DNA of 64,000 nucleotides, taken from positions 59,000 through 122,999 of the forward strand of contig NZ_JARHTQ010000024.1 in the NCBI RefSeq assembly GCF_029223525.1. The letters are read 5' to 3'. The DNA comes from Streptantibioticus ferralitis. GTDB taxonomy: Bacteria > Actinomycetota > Actinomycetes > Streptomycetales > Streptomycetaceae. This document shows positions 8,897-17,825 of this stretch, one piece after another. The translations under genes and the position numbers were made by a program. Position 1 is the stretch's first letter. Each line of letters opens with the position of its first letter. A model generated the notes under the pieces. It made no database searches, was not told where the DNA came from, and was given only the letters and a program-made list of their open reading frames with translations.

Positions 8897-10663
8897 CTAC
8901 AGGTACTGCCCGGTATTGGCCACGGTGTCGATCGAGCGACCGGTGTCCGCGCCCTGCTTGCCTGTGACAAGGGTGCGGATGAAGACGATGCGCTCGCCCT
9001 TCTTGCCGGAGATACGGGCCCAGTCGTCCGGGTTGGTGGTGTTCGGCAGGTCCTCGTTCTCCTTGAACTCGTCCACGCAGGCGGAGAGCAGGTGGGAGAC
9101 CCGAAGGCCCTTCTGACTGTGGTCGAGGAAATCCTTGATCGCCATCTTCTTCGCCCGGTCCACGATGTTCTGGATCATGGCGCCGGAGTTGAAGTCCTTG
9201 AAGTACAGGACTTCCTTGTCACCGTTGGCGTAGGTGACCTCGAGGAAGCGGTTCTCCTCCGTTTCGGCGTACATCCGCTCGACCACGGACTGGATCATCG
9301 CGCTGACCGTGGCCTCCGACGAGCCGCCGTGCTCGGCGAGGTCGTCGGCGTGCAGCGGCAGCGTGTCCGTCAGGTACTTGGAGAAGATGTCCTTGGCGGC
9401 CTCCGCGTCCGGACGCTCGATCTTGATCTTCACGTCGAGGCGGCCGGGGCGCAGGATCGCGGGGTCGATCATGTCCTCGCGGTTGGAGGCGCCGATGACG
9501 ATGACGTTCTCCAGGCCCTCCACACCGTCGATCTCGGCGAGCAGCTGCGGGACGATGGTGTTCTCCACGTCCGAGCTGACGCCGGATCCGCGGGTACGGA
9601 AGAGCGACTCCATCTCGTCGAAGAAGACGATGACGGGCGTGCCCTCGCTCGCCTTCTCCCGGGCCCGCTGGAAGACAAGGCGGATGTGCCGCTCGGTCTC
9701 GCCGACGTACTTGTTCAGCAGCTCCGGGCCCTTGATGTTCAGGAAGTAGCTCTTGCCCGCGGGCTGCCCGGTCACCTCGGCGACCTTCTTGGCAAGGGAG
9801 TTGGCCACCGCCTTGGCGATGAGCGTCTTTCCGCAGCCGGGCGGGCCGTACAGCAGCACGCCCTTGGGCGGCCGCAGTTCGTGCTCCTTGAACAGATCCG
9901 GGTACAGGTAAGGGAGTTCGACCGCGTCGCGGATCAACTCGATCTGGTTCCCCAGCCCGCCGATCTTGGTGTAATCGATATCGGGCACTTCTTCGAGGAC
10001 GAGTTCCTCGACCTCGCTCTTGGGCACGACCTCGAAGACATAGCCGGAGCGGGGCTCGAGCAGCAGGGCGTCACCGGCGCGGATGTTGACGTCGAGCAGC
10101 GGCTCGGCGAGCCTGACCACCCGTTCCTCGTCGGTGTGCCCTATCACCAGGGCCCGTTCACCGTCCTCAAGGATCTCCTTGAGGGTGACGATCTCACCGA
10201 CGCGCTCGAACTCCATGGCCGAAACCACGTTGAGCGCCTCGTTGAGCATGAGCTCCTGGCCGCGCCGGAGTTCATCGAGCTCGACGGTCGGGCTGACGTT
10301 CACCCGCAGCTTGCGGCCGCCGGTGAAGATGTCGGCCGTACCGTCGTCGTTCGCCTGCAGGAACACGCCGAATCCGGCAGGCGGCTGGGCCAGCCGGTCC
10401 ACTTCCTCCTTGAGGGCCACGATTTGGTCGCGGGCCTCGCGAAGGGTGTTGGCAAGCCGTTCGTTCTGTGCGGACACACCTGCCAGGTTGGTCTGCAGCT
10501 CGACGATCCGCTCCTCGAGAATCCTCGTGTGACGCGGAGAGTCGGCGAGCTTGCGGCGCAGGACGGCGATCTCCTGCTCAAGAAAGGCCACCTGGCTCGC
10601 GGGGTCCTCCGAACCCCGTGCGGGCCGGTTGCCACGGTTGATGTCGTCGTCGTGGGCTGCCAC
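8897..10663 (-). CDS. arc: Proteasome-activating AAA ATPase Arc/Mpa
   Basis: Arc is the hexameric ring ATPase that recognises Pup, unfolds the tagged protein and feeds it into the PrcAB core. It has 588 aa from GTG 10663, chosen because AGGAGG lies 8 bases upstream; a GTG at 10672 falls inside that site. The N-terminal coiled coil (about 24-92) binds Pup. Two OB-like subdomains follow at about 97-225. The AAA domain has Walker A GPPGCGKT (273-280), Walker B FFDE (347-350) and an Arg-finger region after [17 protein letters not shown]. The C-terminus GQYL is the penultimate-Tyr motif that docks into PrcA pockets. Confidence 0.97.
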   Translation of the reverse strand: MAAHDDDINRGNRPARGSEDPASQVAFLEQEIAVLRRKLADSPRHTRILEERIVELQTNLAGVSAQNERLANTLREARDQIVALKEEVDRLAQPPAGFGVFLQANDDGTADIFTGGRKLRVNVSPTVELDELRRGQELMLNEALNVVSAMEFERVGEIVTLKEILEDGERALVIGHTDEERVVRLAEPLLDVNIRAGDALLLEPRSGYVFEVVPKSEVEELVLEEVPDIDYTKIGGLGNQIELIRDAVELPYLYPDLFKEHELRPPKGVLLYGPPGCGKTLIAKAVANSLAKKVAEVTGQPAGKSYFLNIKGPELLNKYVGETERHIRLVFQRAREKASEGTPVIVFFDEMESLFRTRGSGVSSDVENTIVPQLLAEIDGVEGLENVIVIGASNREDMIDPAILRPGRLDVKIKIERPDAEAAKDIFSKYLTDTLPLHADDLAEHGGSSEATVSAMIQSVVERMYAETEENRFLEVTYANGDKEVLYFKDFNSGAMIQNIVDRAKKMAIKDFLDHSQKGLRVSHLLSACVDEFKENEDLPNTTNPDDWARISGKKGERIVFIRTLVTGKQGADTGRSIDTVANTGQYL

Positions 10664-10697
10664 GGTCCTCACCTCCTCCAGGGGGAGCTGGACGCTT

Positions 10698-10733
10698 TCA
10701 GACCCTACCTGGGCCGGTGGGGGTTGAAACCCC
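10698..10733 (-). promoter_or_regulatory. arc leader: motif shared with pup and a small inverted repeat
   Basis: On the minus strand 10708-10698 reads GTAGGGTCTGA, identical to a stretch upstream of pup. Just upstream, GGGGTT-GA-AACCCC (10720-10733) is a perfect 6-bp inverted repeat. TAGGGT could be the -10, with the repeat near -35, about 35 bases before the arc start. This is a candidate shared promoter or operator only. Confidence 0.4.
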
Positions 10734-10903
10734 TAGATCACAAACCCGGTCGGGGTGTGTCCGATCTTCACCCTTGCGCACGTCCCCACGCCAGGGAGAT
10801 ACCCACCCAACGACATCGGAAAGCGACCGGTTGTATCGTCGTTTCGGTCAACAGCCGCCAGGGGCTGTTACTTCCCGATGGACGAACGGCAGGCGAGGTA
10901 CCC

Positions 10904-11194
10904 GTGAGCGACGCAGTCGGCGAGGCGCTGGAAGTCTGGATCGACCAGGACCTGTGCACCGGCGACGGGATCTGCGCGCAGTACGCGCCCGAGGTCTTCG
11001 AGCTCGACATCGACGGTCTGGCCTACGTCAAGGGCGATGACGACGAGTTGCGTACGGCGGCCGGGGCGACCGTGCCGGTACCGCTGCCGCTGCTGACCGA
11101 CGTGGTGGACTCGGTCAAGGAGTGCCCCGGCGAGTGCATTCACGTACGCCGGGTCGCCGACGGCGTCGAGGTGTACGGACCGGACGCGGAGTAA
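10904..11194 (+). CDS. Small ferredoxin
   Basis: A 96-aa acidic iron-sulphur protein. The Cys residues are in DLCTGDGICAQYAPEVFEL near the N-terminus and VKECPGECIHV near the C-terminus, typical of small 3Fe-4S or 4Fe-4S electron carriers that often serve cytochromes P450. The CTGDGIC spacing, with Asp at the middle-ligand position, leaves the cluster type open. GTG start at 10904 with GGCGAGG upstream. It is divergent from arc across a ~240-base spacer. No obvious redox partner is adjacent. Confidence 0.85.
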   Translation: MSDAVGEALEVWIDQDLCTGDGICAQYAPEVFELDIDGLAYVKGDDDELRTAAGATVPVPLPLLTDVVDSVKECPGECIHVRRVADGVEVYGPDAE

Positions 11195-11299
11195 CGGTTC
11201 ATCACGCGATGTCGCTCCGGGCGGGGCGGCGGGCACGGGCCTTCGCCCGGGGCCGGGGGTTGCCGCCGGAAGACCGCGGAACCAGCGTGCGGTGACGGT

Positions 11300-11914
11300 T
11301 CAGACACTCCCCGCACGCGGGCCCGGCGTCGCGATGAACCGGCCGTCGCGCCAGTTCCAGCCGAACTTCCGCTCCAGGTCCGGGCAGCAGCGCGGCACGG
11401 TGTCCGACGAGTAGCCGAGCAGCGTCGCCGTGACGGTACGGCCGGTCACCGCGAGGTCCTTCACGCTGAGTTTGTGCGCCGGATCCACCAGGGTCGCCAC
11501 CACCCGGGGCGGCGTGCTGGCCGAGGTACCGGCGGAGAGCACGTACATCCCGCTGGGCGGGGTGCCGAAGTCGGTGTGGCAGCGCACCACGGCGACAGTC
11601 TCGGCGCGCCCGTCGCCGTCGAGATCGGCGGAGGCCTTGGCGACCACGTCCACGGAGCCTCCGCCGCAGTTGAGCGGATAGTGCGCGGTGGCGGCGTCGG
11701 GGGCCGCGGGTGCGCTGCCGGCGTCCGACGCCGAGGCGCCCGGTGGCCGGATCAGAGCGCCGATCCCTATCACGGCGGCGATGGCCACACCGGTGGCGAG
11801 CCAGTGTGCCGGGTGGGTGCGCGTGTGCGTGAGGTCCTGGCCTGCCGAAGGCTGCACGCGGCTGTCTCCTGGGGCTTGAGCCGAGCGGCTTGATCTTTTG
11901 GCGGTGCCCAGCAT
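11300..11914 (-). CDS. Membrane-anchored or secreted protein of unknown function
   Basis: About 204 aa from ATG 11914; a GTG at 11929 would add five residues. A hydrophobic segment (HWLATGVAIAAVIGIGALI) lies about 40 residues from the start and is followed by an Ala/Pro-rich linker. The outer part contains SADLDGDGRAETVAVVRCHT, resembling a calcium-binding or FG-GAP-like DxDGDG loop, and a CCPDLERKFGWNWRDG motif. Four Cys residues in the exported part could form disulphides. I do not recognise the family. Confidence 0.6.
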   Translation of the reverse strand: MLGTAKRSSRSAQAPGDSRVQPSAGQDLTHTRTHPAHWLATGVAIAAVIGIGALIRPPGASASDAGSAPAAPDAATAHYPLNCGGGSVDVVAKASADLDGDGRAETVAVVRCHTDFGTPPSGMYVLSAGTSASTPPRVVATLVDPAHKLSVKDLAVTGRTVTATLLGYSSDTVPRCCPDLERKFGWNWRDGRFIATPGPRAGSV

Positions 11915-12060
11915 CGTGCCACACGTCACACGTCCCCGGAACCACCGGGTCCGGGTTTCCTCGGCACCCCGTTACGGGCAACGAGACGACGCCGCCGCCG
12001 GTTCCCGATGTGTCCGGAAATCGACGGCGGCGCTTGGGTGTTGAGCGAATCGAGGCGTGG

Positions 12061-13044
12061 CTACTCGGGCAGCGGCGAGTCCGCGCTCCCGCTGCCGGGA
12101 GCGTCTTCCTTCCCTCCACCCCGCGGGTCTTCCTTCCCTCCACCCCGCGCGTCTTCCTTCCCTCCACCCCGCCCGACGTAGTCCTCGCCGTACGCGCCCT
12201 TGGCGGGGCGGCGGCGGCGCAGTGGCGGCTCCACGCCGTCGGCGAGGCGACGGGCGCTCAGCAGGAAGCCGGTGTGGCCGATCATCCGGTGGTCCGGGCG
12301 GACCGCGAGGCCTTCGACATGCCAGGTCCTGACCATGGTCTCCCACGAGGTCGGCTCGTTGAACGTGCCATGCTCGCGGATCGCCTCCACGGTGCGGGCC
12401 AGCTGCGTGGTGGTGGCGACGTAGGCGCAGAGCATGCCGCCGGGTACCAGCGCCTTGGAGACGGCCTCCAGGCACTCCCAGGGCGCGAGCATGTCGAGGA
12501 TGACGCGGTCGACGTCGGCGTCCGACAGGTTGTCCTGAAGATCGCCGACGGTGAGCTGCCAGGCCGGGTGGTCCTCGCCGAAGTAGCGGCGGACGTTCTG
12601 CGCGGCGATCTCGGCGAAGTCCGCCCGGCGCTCGTAGCTGTGCAGCATGCCCTGGTCGCCGACAGCGCGCAGCAGGAAGCAGCTGAGCGAGCCGGAACCG
12701 ACGCCCGCCTCGACGACTCGCGCGCCGGGGAAGATGTCGGCCATCGACAGGATCTGCCCCGCGTCCTTGGGGTAGACCACGGCGGCGCCGCGGGGCATGG
12801 ACAGGACATAGTCGGGGAGCAGGGGGCGCAGCGCGAGATACGCGATGTTCCCCGTGGTACGCACAACACTGCCTTCGGGCGCGCCAATCAGCTCGTCGTG
12901 CGGGAAGGAACCCTTGTGGGTGTGGAAACTCTTCCCGGCTTCGAGCGTGAAGGTGTGGTGGCGTCCCTTGGGGTCGGTGAGCTGGACCTGGTCCCCGACC
13001 TGGAAGGGCCCGCGACGGCGGGCGGCACCGGTCGGTTCGGACAT
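12061..13044 (-). CDS. trmI: tRNA (adenine(58)-N1)-methyltransferase TrmI
   Basis: It makes m1A at position 58 of the tRNA T-loop using SAM. It has 327 aa. The N-terminal beta domain is at about 1-75 (FQVGDQVQLTDPKGRHHTF; SFHTHKGSFPHDELIG). The Rossmann methyltransferase domain begins at VVEAGVGSGSLSCFLLRAVG (SAM-binding loop) and carries DRVILDMLAPWE near the active site. The last ~35 residues are three copies of an 8-residue RGGGKED(A/P) unit, an unusual low-complexity tail encoded by a 24-bp tandem repeat. It is convergent with the ferredoxin and divergent from none. The assignment is secure. Confidence 0.92.
   Translation of the reverse strand: MSEPTGAARRRGPFQVGDQVQLTDPKGRHHTFTLEAGKSFHTHKGSFPHDELIGAPEGSVVRTTGNIAYLALRPLLPDYVLSMPRGAAVVYPKDAGQILSMADIFPGARVVEAGVGSGSLSCFLLRAVGDQGMLHSYERRADFAEIAAQNVRRYFGEDHPAWQLTVGDLQDNLSDADVDRVILDMLAPWECLEAVSKALVPGGMLCAYVATTTQLARTVEAIREHGTFNEPTSWETMVRTWHVEGLAVRPDHRMIGHTGFLLSARRLADGVEPPLRRRRPAKGAYGEDYVGRGGGKEDARGGGKEDPRGGGKEDAPGSGSADSPLPE
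12103..12174. repeat. 24-bp tandem repeat inside the 3' end of trmI
   Basis: Three consecutive near-identical 24-bp units start at 12103, 12127 and 12151 (each GTCTTCCTTCCCTCCACC plus CCGCGG-like). In the trmI frame they encode RGGGKED(A/P). Because the unit is a multiple of three, copy number can vary without shifting the frame. Confidence 0.9.
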
Positions 13045-13076
13045 GTGACCAGGATATCCGAGGTCAGGAGGGGGTC

Positions 13077-14315
13077 CTATGCACGGGTGGGCTGCGCCAT
13101 GGCCGCGACGAAGGCCCGCTCCACGTCCGCGGCGGACAGCACGCCGTAGATCTCACCCGTGGGTTCCACGACGAGGTACTCGCTGGCGGGGGTGGCACGC
13201 AGGGTTTCCAGCAGGTCCTCACCGGACAGTTCGACGGAAACCCGCATTCCGGGCCTGAGGTCCTGGGTCACGCCGCTCACCGCCACCCAGGGGCGGCGGT
13301 GCTCCGGGATGCCGACGATGGCGGCTTCCCTCACCAGGCCGGTGGCCTCCCCCGCGGAGTCGACGACCACCAGGGCGCGGGCGCCCGCCTCATGGGCACG
13401 GCGCAGCGCCTCGGACAGCGGGGTGGCCGCGGTCACCGGGACCGCCCTGCGGGTCAGCGTGCGGGCCCGCAGGTCGGGCAGCCGCTCCCGCAGCCGGGCC
13501 ATCCGCAGGCTGTTGCCCGCCCCGGTCCAGATGATGGCGGCGAGGATCGCGGCGAGCAGGGCGTCGGTGAGCGAGTCCGCACCGGACTTGGTTTCGCTCA
13601 TCCCGTCCGCGTAACTGAGCAGCGGAAGCCCGACCAGTACGGCGACGGCCAGCGCCCGGCCGGTCCAGGCGGCGGCCACGGTGCCGGTCATGGGCCTGCC
13701 GCTGATCTTCCACACCACGGCCCGCAGCATCCGGCCGCCGTCCAGCGGAAGGCCGGGCAGCAGATTGAAGGCGGCGACGATGAGGTTGCTGACCATCAGT
13801 CCGGCGAGCAGGACGCCGGGTACGGTGCCCGGTTCGACGCCCTGCATGCCGAGGTAGAACAGCCCGGCCAGGACGAGCGAGAGCAGCGGCCCGACGAAGG
13901 CGAGGACGAACTCGCGCCCCGGCGTGTCCGAATCCTTCTCGATCTCCGAGACCCCACCGAAGAACTGCAGCTGGATGCGGCGCACCGGCAGCTTGAAGCG
14001 GAGCGCGGCCACCGTGTGGGCCAACTCGTGGACGAGCACCGAGCCGTAGAAGGCGACCGCGAAGAAGAGCGAGACCAGATAGCGCGCGGCGCCGAGTTCG
14101 GGCAGGACGCGGTCGAGCTGGCCGCCGAAGACCCAGGTGATCAGCGCGGCGACCAGGAACCAGCTGGGCGCGACATAGACCGGGACGCCGAACGGCCGGC
14201 CCATGAGGATCCCACCGCCGGCCTCACGCGGCCGCTTGCCGTTTCCACCGCCATCGGGGGTGGGCCCGGGAGCCGCTCCCCCGTTGCCGGACTGCGGCTG
14301 CCCACTCGTGTTCAT
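13077..14315 (-). CDS. Site-2-type M50 metalloprotease with CBS domains
   Basis: A 412-aa membrane protein. After a disordered Gly/Pro-rich N-terminus come about six transmembrane helices. Zinc ligands are in LVHELAHTV (HExxH type) and NLLPGLPLDGGR (the Asp motif of M50 proteases). A C-terminal pair of CBS domains (about residues 288-405) could sense adenine nucleotides. Such enzymes cut membrane-embedded substrates, for example anti-sigma factors; the substrate here is unknown. It is the Rip3/SpoIVFB-like group with CBS. It is divergent from the RecB-family nuclease gene. Confidence 0.9.
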   Translation of the reverse strand: MNTSGQPQSGNGGAAPGPTPDGGGNGKRPREAGGGILMGRPFGVPVYVAPSWFLVAALITWVFGGQLDRVLPELGAARYLVSLFFAVAFYGSVLVHELAHTVAALRFKLPVRRIQLQFFGGVSEIEKDSDTPGREFVLAFVGPLLSLVLAGLFYLGMQGVEPGTVPGVLLAGLMVSNLIVAAFNLLPGLPLDGGRMLRAVVWKISGRPMTGTVAAAWTGRALAVAVLVGLPLLSYADGMSETKSGADSLTDALLAAILAAIIWTGAGNSLRMARLRERLPDLRARTLTRRAVPVTAATPLSEALRRAHEAGARALVVVDSAGEATGLVREAAIVGIPEHRRPWVAVSGVTQDLRPGMRVSVELSGEDLLETLRATPASEYLVVEPTGEIYGVLSAADVERAFVAAMAQPTRA

Positions 14316-14442
14316 GCGTCCCCTCGATTGCTGGATCCTCCTGACCGATGATGACCGATCATGCGGTGCGAAGGCCGTTGCCGTCGATGGTAACGACGAG
14401 ATGGCGGACCGTTGTCAGTGGCAACCCGTAGGGTCGTGTGCC

Positions 14443-15357
14443 ATGACCAGCAGTCCCGAGTGCGGCCCGGCCGCTCCGACCGCCCCGCCCGCGCCCCCGT
14501 CGTCGCTTTCGCCGTCGCGGGCCGGGGACTTCATGCAGTGCCCGCTGCGGTACCGGTTCCGGGTGATCGACAAGCTGCCGGAGAAACCCAGCGAGGCGGC
14601 CACTCGGGGCACGGTGGTGCATGCCGTGCTGGAGCGCCTCTTCGACGCGCCCTCGGCGGAGCGCACGGCGGTACGGGCCCGGGCGATGGTGGCCGCGGAG
14701 TGGGAGCGGCTGCTGGCCGCGAGGCCGGAGCTGGCTGAGCTGTTCACCGACGACACGGCCGACGACGCGGCCGACGACGCGGCGGAGCCCGCGGCGGAGC
14801 GGCTCGCGCGGTGGCTGGAAAGCGCCGAGCAGTTGGTGGACCGGTGGTTCTCGTTGGAGGACCCGACGCGCCTGGAGCCCGCCGAGCGCGAGCTGTACGT
14901 GGAGACCGCGCTGGAGTCCGGGCTGGTGCTGCGCGGCTATGTGGACCGGCTGGATGTCGCGCCCAGCGGCGACCTGCGGGTGGTGGACTACAAGACGGGC
15001 AAGGCGCCCCGGCCGGAGTACGCGGCGGAAGCGCTGTTCCAGATGAAGTTCTACGCACTGGTGCTGTGGCGGCTGCGTGGAGTGGTACCGCGCCGGCTGC
15101 AACTGGTCTACCTGGGCAGCGGCGATGTGGTGACCTACGACCCCACGGCGGACGAGCTGCGTGTCGTGGAGCGCAAGCTGCTCGCCCTGTGGGACGCCAT
15201 CCAGCGCGCCACCGAGTCCGGGGACTGGCGGCCGCGGCCGAGCAAGTTGTGCGACTGGTGCGACCACCAGCCGCTGTGTCCGGCGTTCGGTGGCACTCCC
15301 CCGGTCTATCCGCTGCCCACCATGCGACGGCCGCTCGGTGCGGAAGGACCGTCGTAG
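14443..15357 (+). CDS. RecB-family PD-(D/E)XK exonuclease with Fe-S cysteines
   Basis: A 304-aa stand-alone nuclease. The N-terminus SPSRAGDFMQCPLRYRFRVI, then GTVVHAVLERLF, the Asp of YVDRLDVAPSG and the VVDYKTGK catalytic motif identify the RecB/Cas4-like nuclease fold. A Cys in MQCPL plus three in CDWCDHQPLC give the four ligands of an AddB/Cas4-type 4Fe-4S cluster. A short Asp/Ala repeat (TADDAADDAAE) near residue 104 is a local expansion. No helicase partner is adjacent. It starts 127 bases from the divergent protease gene, and the response regulator follows after 35 bases. Confidence 0.88.
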   Translation: MTSSPECGPAAPTAPPAPPSSLSPSRAGDFMQCPLRYRFRVIDKLPEKPSEAATRGTVVHAVLERLFDAPSAERTAVRARAMVAAEWERLLAARPELAELFTDDTADDAADDAAEPAAERLARWLESAEQLVDRWFSLEDPTRLEPAERELYVETALESGLVLRGYVDRLDVAPSGDLRVVDYKTGKAPRPEYAAEALFQMKFYALVLWRLRGVVPRRLQLVYLGSGDVVTYDPTADELRVVERKLLALWDAIQRATESGDWRPRPSKLCDWCDHQPLCPAFGGTPPVYPLPTMRRPLGAEGPS

Positions 15358-15392
15358 GGAAGAATGGGGGCGGCCTACCGTTAGGAGATCAC

Positions 15393-16064
15393 GTGGCAAT
15401 CCGCGTCCTGCTGGTCGACGACCAGCCGCTGCTGCGCACCGGATTCCGGATGATTCTGGAGGCGGAGCAGGACCTGGCCGTGGTCGGCGAGGCCGGGGAC
15501 GGCCTGCAGGCGCTGGATCAGGTACGTGCGCTCCAGCCGGATGTGGTCCTGATGGACATCCGCATGCCGAGGATGGACGGCGTCGAGGCGACCCGGCAGA
15601 TCACCGGGCCCGGCCGGGACGGTCCGGCCAAGGTGCTGGTGCTGACCACCTTCGACCTGGACGAGTACGTGGTCGAGGCGCTCCGCGCGGGCGCCAGCGG
15701 CTTCCTGCTCAAGGACGCCCCGGCGGACGAGCTGGTCCAGGCGATCCGGGTGGTCGCGGCCGGTGAGGCCATGCTGGCGCCGAGCATCACCCGCCGGCTG
15801 CTGGACAAGTATGCGGGGCATCTGCCGTCCGGCGAGGAACCGGTGCCGCAGGCGCTGCACACGCTCACCGAGCGTGAGGTCGAGGTGCTCAAGCTGGTGG
15901 CCCGCGGGCTGTCCAACGCGGAGATCGCGGCGGAGCTGTTCGTCAGCGAGACCACGGTCAAGACCCATGTCGGCCATGTGCTCACCAAGTTGGGGCTGCG
16001 GGACCGCGTACAGGCCGCCGTGTACGCCTACGAGAGCGGGCTGGTGCGGCCGGGGGCCCAGTAG
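15393..16064 (+). CDS. NarL/LuxR-type response regulator (no kinase nearby)
   Basis: A 223-aa protein. The receiver domain (1-~120) has the acidic pair DD near the start, the phospho-acceptor Asp in DVVLMDIRMPRMDG, and Lys in LLKDAP. A C-terminal LuxR helix-turn-helix is at about 155-215 (LTEREVEVLKLVARGLSNAEIAAEL). GTG start at 15393 with AGGAG 6 bases upstream. No histidine kinase lies next to it in this window, so its partner is elsewhere or it is an orphan. Targets are unknown. Confidence 0.93.
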   Translation: MAIRVLLVDDQPLLRTGFRMILEAEQDLAVVGEAGDGLQALDQVRALQPDVVLMDIRMPRMDGVEATRQITGPGRDGPAKVLVLTTFDLDEYVVEALRAGASGFLLKDAPADELVQAIRVVAAGEAMLAPSITRRLLDKYAGHLPSGEEPVPQALHTLTEREVEVLKLVARGLSNAEIAAELFVSETTVKTHVGHVLTKLGLRDRVQAAVYAYESGLVRPGAQ

Positions 16065-16080
16065 CCGGGACCGGCCCAGC

Positions 16081-16115
16081 GAAGGGGGCCGGGGCGTTTC
16101 GCCCCGGCCCCCTTC
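16081..16115. terminator. Bidirectional hairpin terminator
   Basis: Perfect 16-bp inverted repeat (16081-16096 / 16100-16115) with a TTT loop between the convergent response regulator and the oligopeptide-binding gene. It serves both strands. Confidence 0.85.
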
Positions 16116-16127
16116 GCGTTCAGCGGG

Positions 16128-17726
16128 TCAGCCCTTCACGCCCTTGCCGAGCTCCCAGTACTGCAGCTCCGAGCAGGCGTTCATGGCCCACTCGGTACCG
16201 GTGATCTGGGACTGCGCCGCCAGGTACTGCTTGCCCTGCCACAGCGGGAGGAACGGCACGTCCTTGGCGATGTTGTCCTGGATCTGCTGGAAGCTGTTCA
16301 CGGCCGTGCTGCGCTCGGCGACCGTACGGGTCTGCGGGAGCAGCTGGGACTCGATGGCATCGTTGCGGTACGCGCTGCCAAGGAAGTTGTCCTTGCCGAA
16401 GAACGGGCCGATGTAGCTGTCCGGGTCCGGGAAGTCCGGGAACCAGCCCATGCCGTAGACCTGGTACTCGCCCTTGCGCTCCGCGGGCCGGTAGCCCGAC
16501 CACGGCACGCCCTGCAGCGTCACCTTGAACAGACCGCTCGACTCAAGCTGGGTCTTCAGCTCGGTGAACTCCTTGGCGGTGGACTCACCGTAGTGGTCCG
16601 TGGTGTAGCTCAGGGCCAGCGAGACCGGGGTGCTGATGCCAGCCCTCTCCAAGGTGCTACGGGCGGCCGAAACATTCGGATTGCCGTAGATGTTGAAGAA
16701 CGAGTTGGTGTGTCCGGTGATGCCCTGCGGAACCATCGAGAACAGTGGCTGCGAGGTACGCGCGTACACGTCCCGTACCAGCGCGGAGCGGTCGACGATC
16801 TGGGCGACCGCCTTGCGCACCGCCGGGTTCTTCACCGTCTGGTCGTTGGTGTTGAAGACCAGGTAGCGGATTTCGGTGCCGGGCGCCTCGACCAGGTTGA
16901 TGTTCTGCGTCGCGCCGTTGCTCAGCCCGGAGATCTCGTCCGGCGTCATGGTCCGGTTCATCACGTCGATGCGACCGGCCTTCAGCGCGGACTCCATGTC
17001 GCTGGAGCTCTTGAAGAACCGCAGGTCTATCTTGCTGTTGCTGAGCTTGGCGTTGCCCTTGTAGTGCGGGTTCTTGTTGAAGACCGCCTTGTCGCTGGAG
17101 TCGAACGAGGCGAGCGTGTACGGCCCGGAGCCCAGCAACGAGGTTCCCGAGTAGACCTTGTTGCTCGGGTAGACCTTGCTGTCCACGATCGAGGCGGCCG
17201 GGGTGGCCAGCTTGAACGGGAAGGTGGCGTCCGGGGCCTTGAGGTGGAACACGACCGTCGAGTCGGTCGGCGTCTCCACCTTGTCGACGTTGTCCAGCAG
17301 CCCGGACGGGCCGTTGGGGTCGTGGATCGCCAGCATGCGGTCCACGGAGAACTTCACGTCCGCGGCGGTCAGCGGGTCCCCGTTGGAGAACTGCAGCCCG
17401 GTGTGCATGCTGCACCGGTACGTCTCGCTGAGTTGGTCGGTGAAGCCGCACCGCTCGGCGGCCTCCGGTACCGGGTCGGTGCCGGTGCGGGGGTAGCTCA
17501 GCAGCGTCTGGAAGGTGTTGCGCAGGACCGTCCAGGCGGCGACGTCGTACGCGGCTGCCGGGTCGAGCGGGGCCGGGTTGTCCTTGGTCGCCTCGATCCG
17601 GTCCGTAGTGCCCACGACGATGGCATCGCCGCCGCCTCCACTGTTGCCGCTGGATCCACCGCATGCGGCGAGGGCGGGCGCGATCAGGCCCACCACAGCC
17701 GGCAGCACCAGTAGCTTGCGATTCAT
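16128..17726 (-). CDS. Oligopeptide ABC transporter substrate-binding lipoprotein (distal copy)
   Basis: A 532-aa SBP of family 5 (OppA/DppA type). Signal peptide MNRKLLVLPAVVGLIAPALAAC ends in the lipobox LAAC, so it is anchored outside the membrane. Family features include GLQFSNGDPLTAADVKFSVDRML and GSGPYTL. ATG 17726 is preferred over an upstream GTG because of the signal peptide and GGGAG upstream. It is the last gene of the operon, after the two ATPase genes. A related SBP (23258-24805) is the first gene; the two share the fold and motifs (WFPDFPDPD) but differ in detail, suggesting different peptide preferences. Confidence 0.92.
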   Translation of the reverse strand: MNRKLLVLPAVVGLIAPALAACGGSSGNSGGGGDAIVVGTTDRIEATKDNPAPLDPAAAYDVAAWTVLRNTFQTLLSYPRTGTDPVPEAAERCGFTDQLSETYRCSMHTGLQFSNGDPLTAADVKFSVDRMLAIHDPNGPSGLLDNVDKVETPTDSTVVFHLKAPDATFPFKLATPAASIVDSKVYPSNKVYSGTSLLGSGPYTLASFDSSDKAVFNKNPHYKGNAKLSNSKIDLRFFKSSSDMESALKAGRIDVMNRTMTPDEISGLSNGATQNINLVEAPGTEIRYLVFNTNDQTVKNPAVRKAVAQIVDRSALVRDVYARTSQPLFSMVPQGITGHTNSFFNIYGNPNVSAARSTLERAGISTPVSLALSYTTDHYGESTAKEFTELKTQLESSGLFKVTLQGVPWSGYRPAERKGEYQVYGMGWFPDFPDPDSYIGPFFGKDNFLGSAYRNDAIESQLLPQTRTVAERSTAVNSFQQIQDNIAKDVPFLPLWQGKQYLAAQSQITGTEWAMNACSELQYWELGKGVKG

Positions 17727-17825
17727 CCTCGTTGGTCTCCCTAATCGGCGCTGGTAGTTCATAGCTGCGGGTGGCGCTACGCCTGCGCCACCCGCTCCCC
17801 CGGGGGTCTATGTCATGTTTTGTTG

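Noticed and set aside
9092..11194. 700-codon plus-strand ORF running through arc into the ferredoxin gene
   Set aside because: Only the final 96 codons (ferredoxin, from GTG 10904) are real; the rest is antisense to arc.
12061..12180. CRISPR array in the 24-bp repeats
   Set aside because: Units are directly contiguous with no spacers and encode the TrmI tail in frame.
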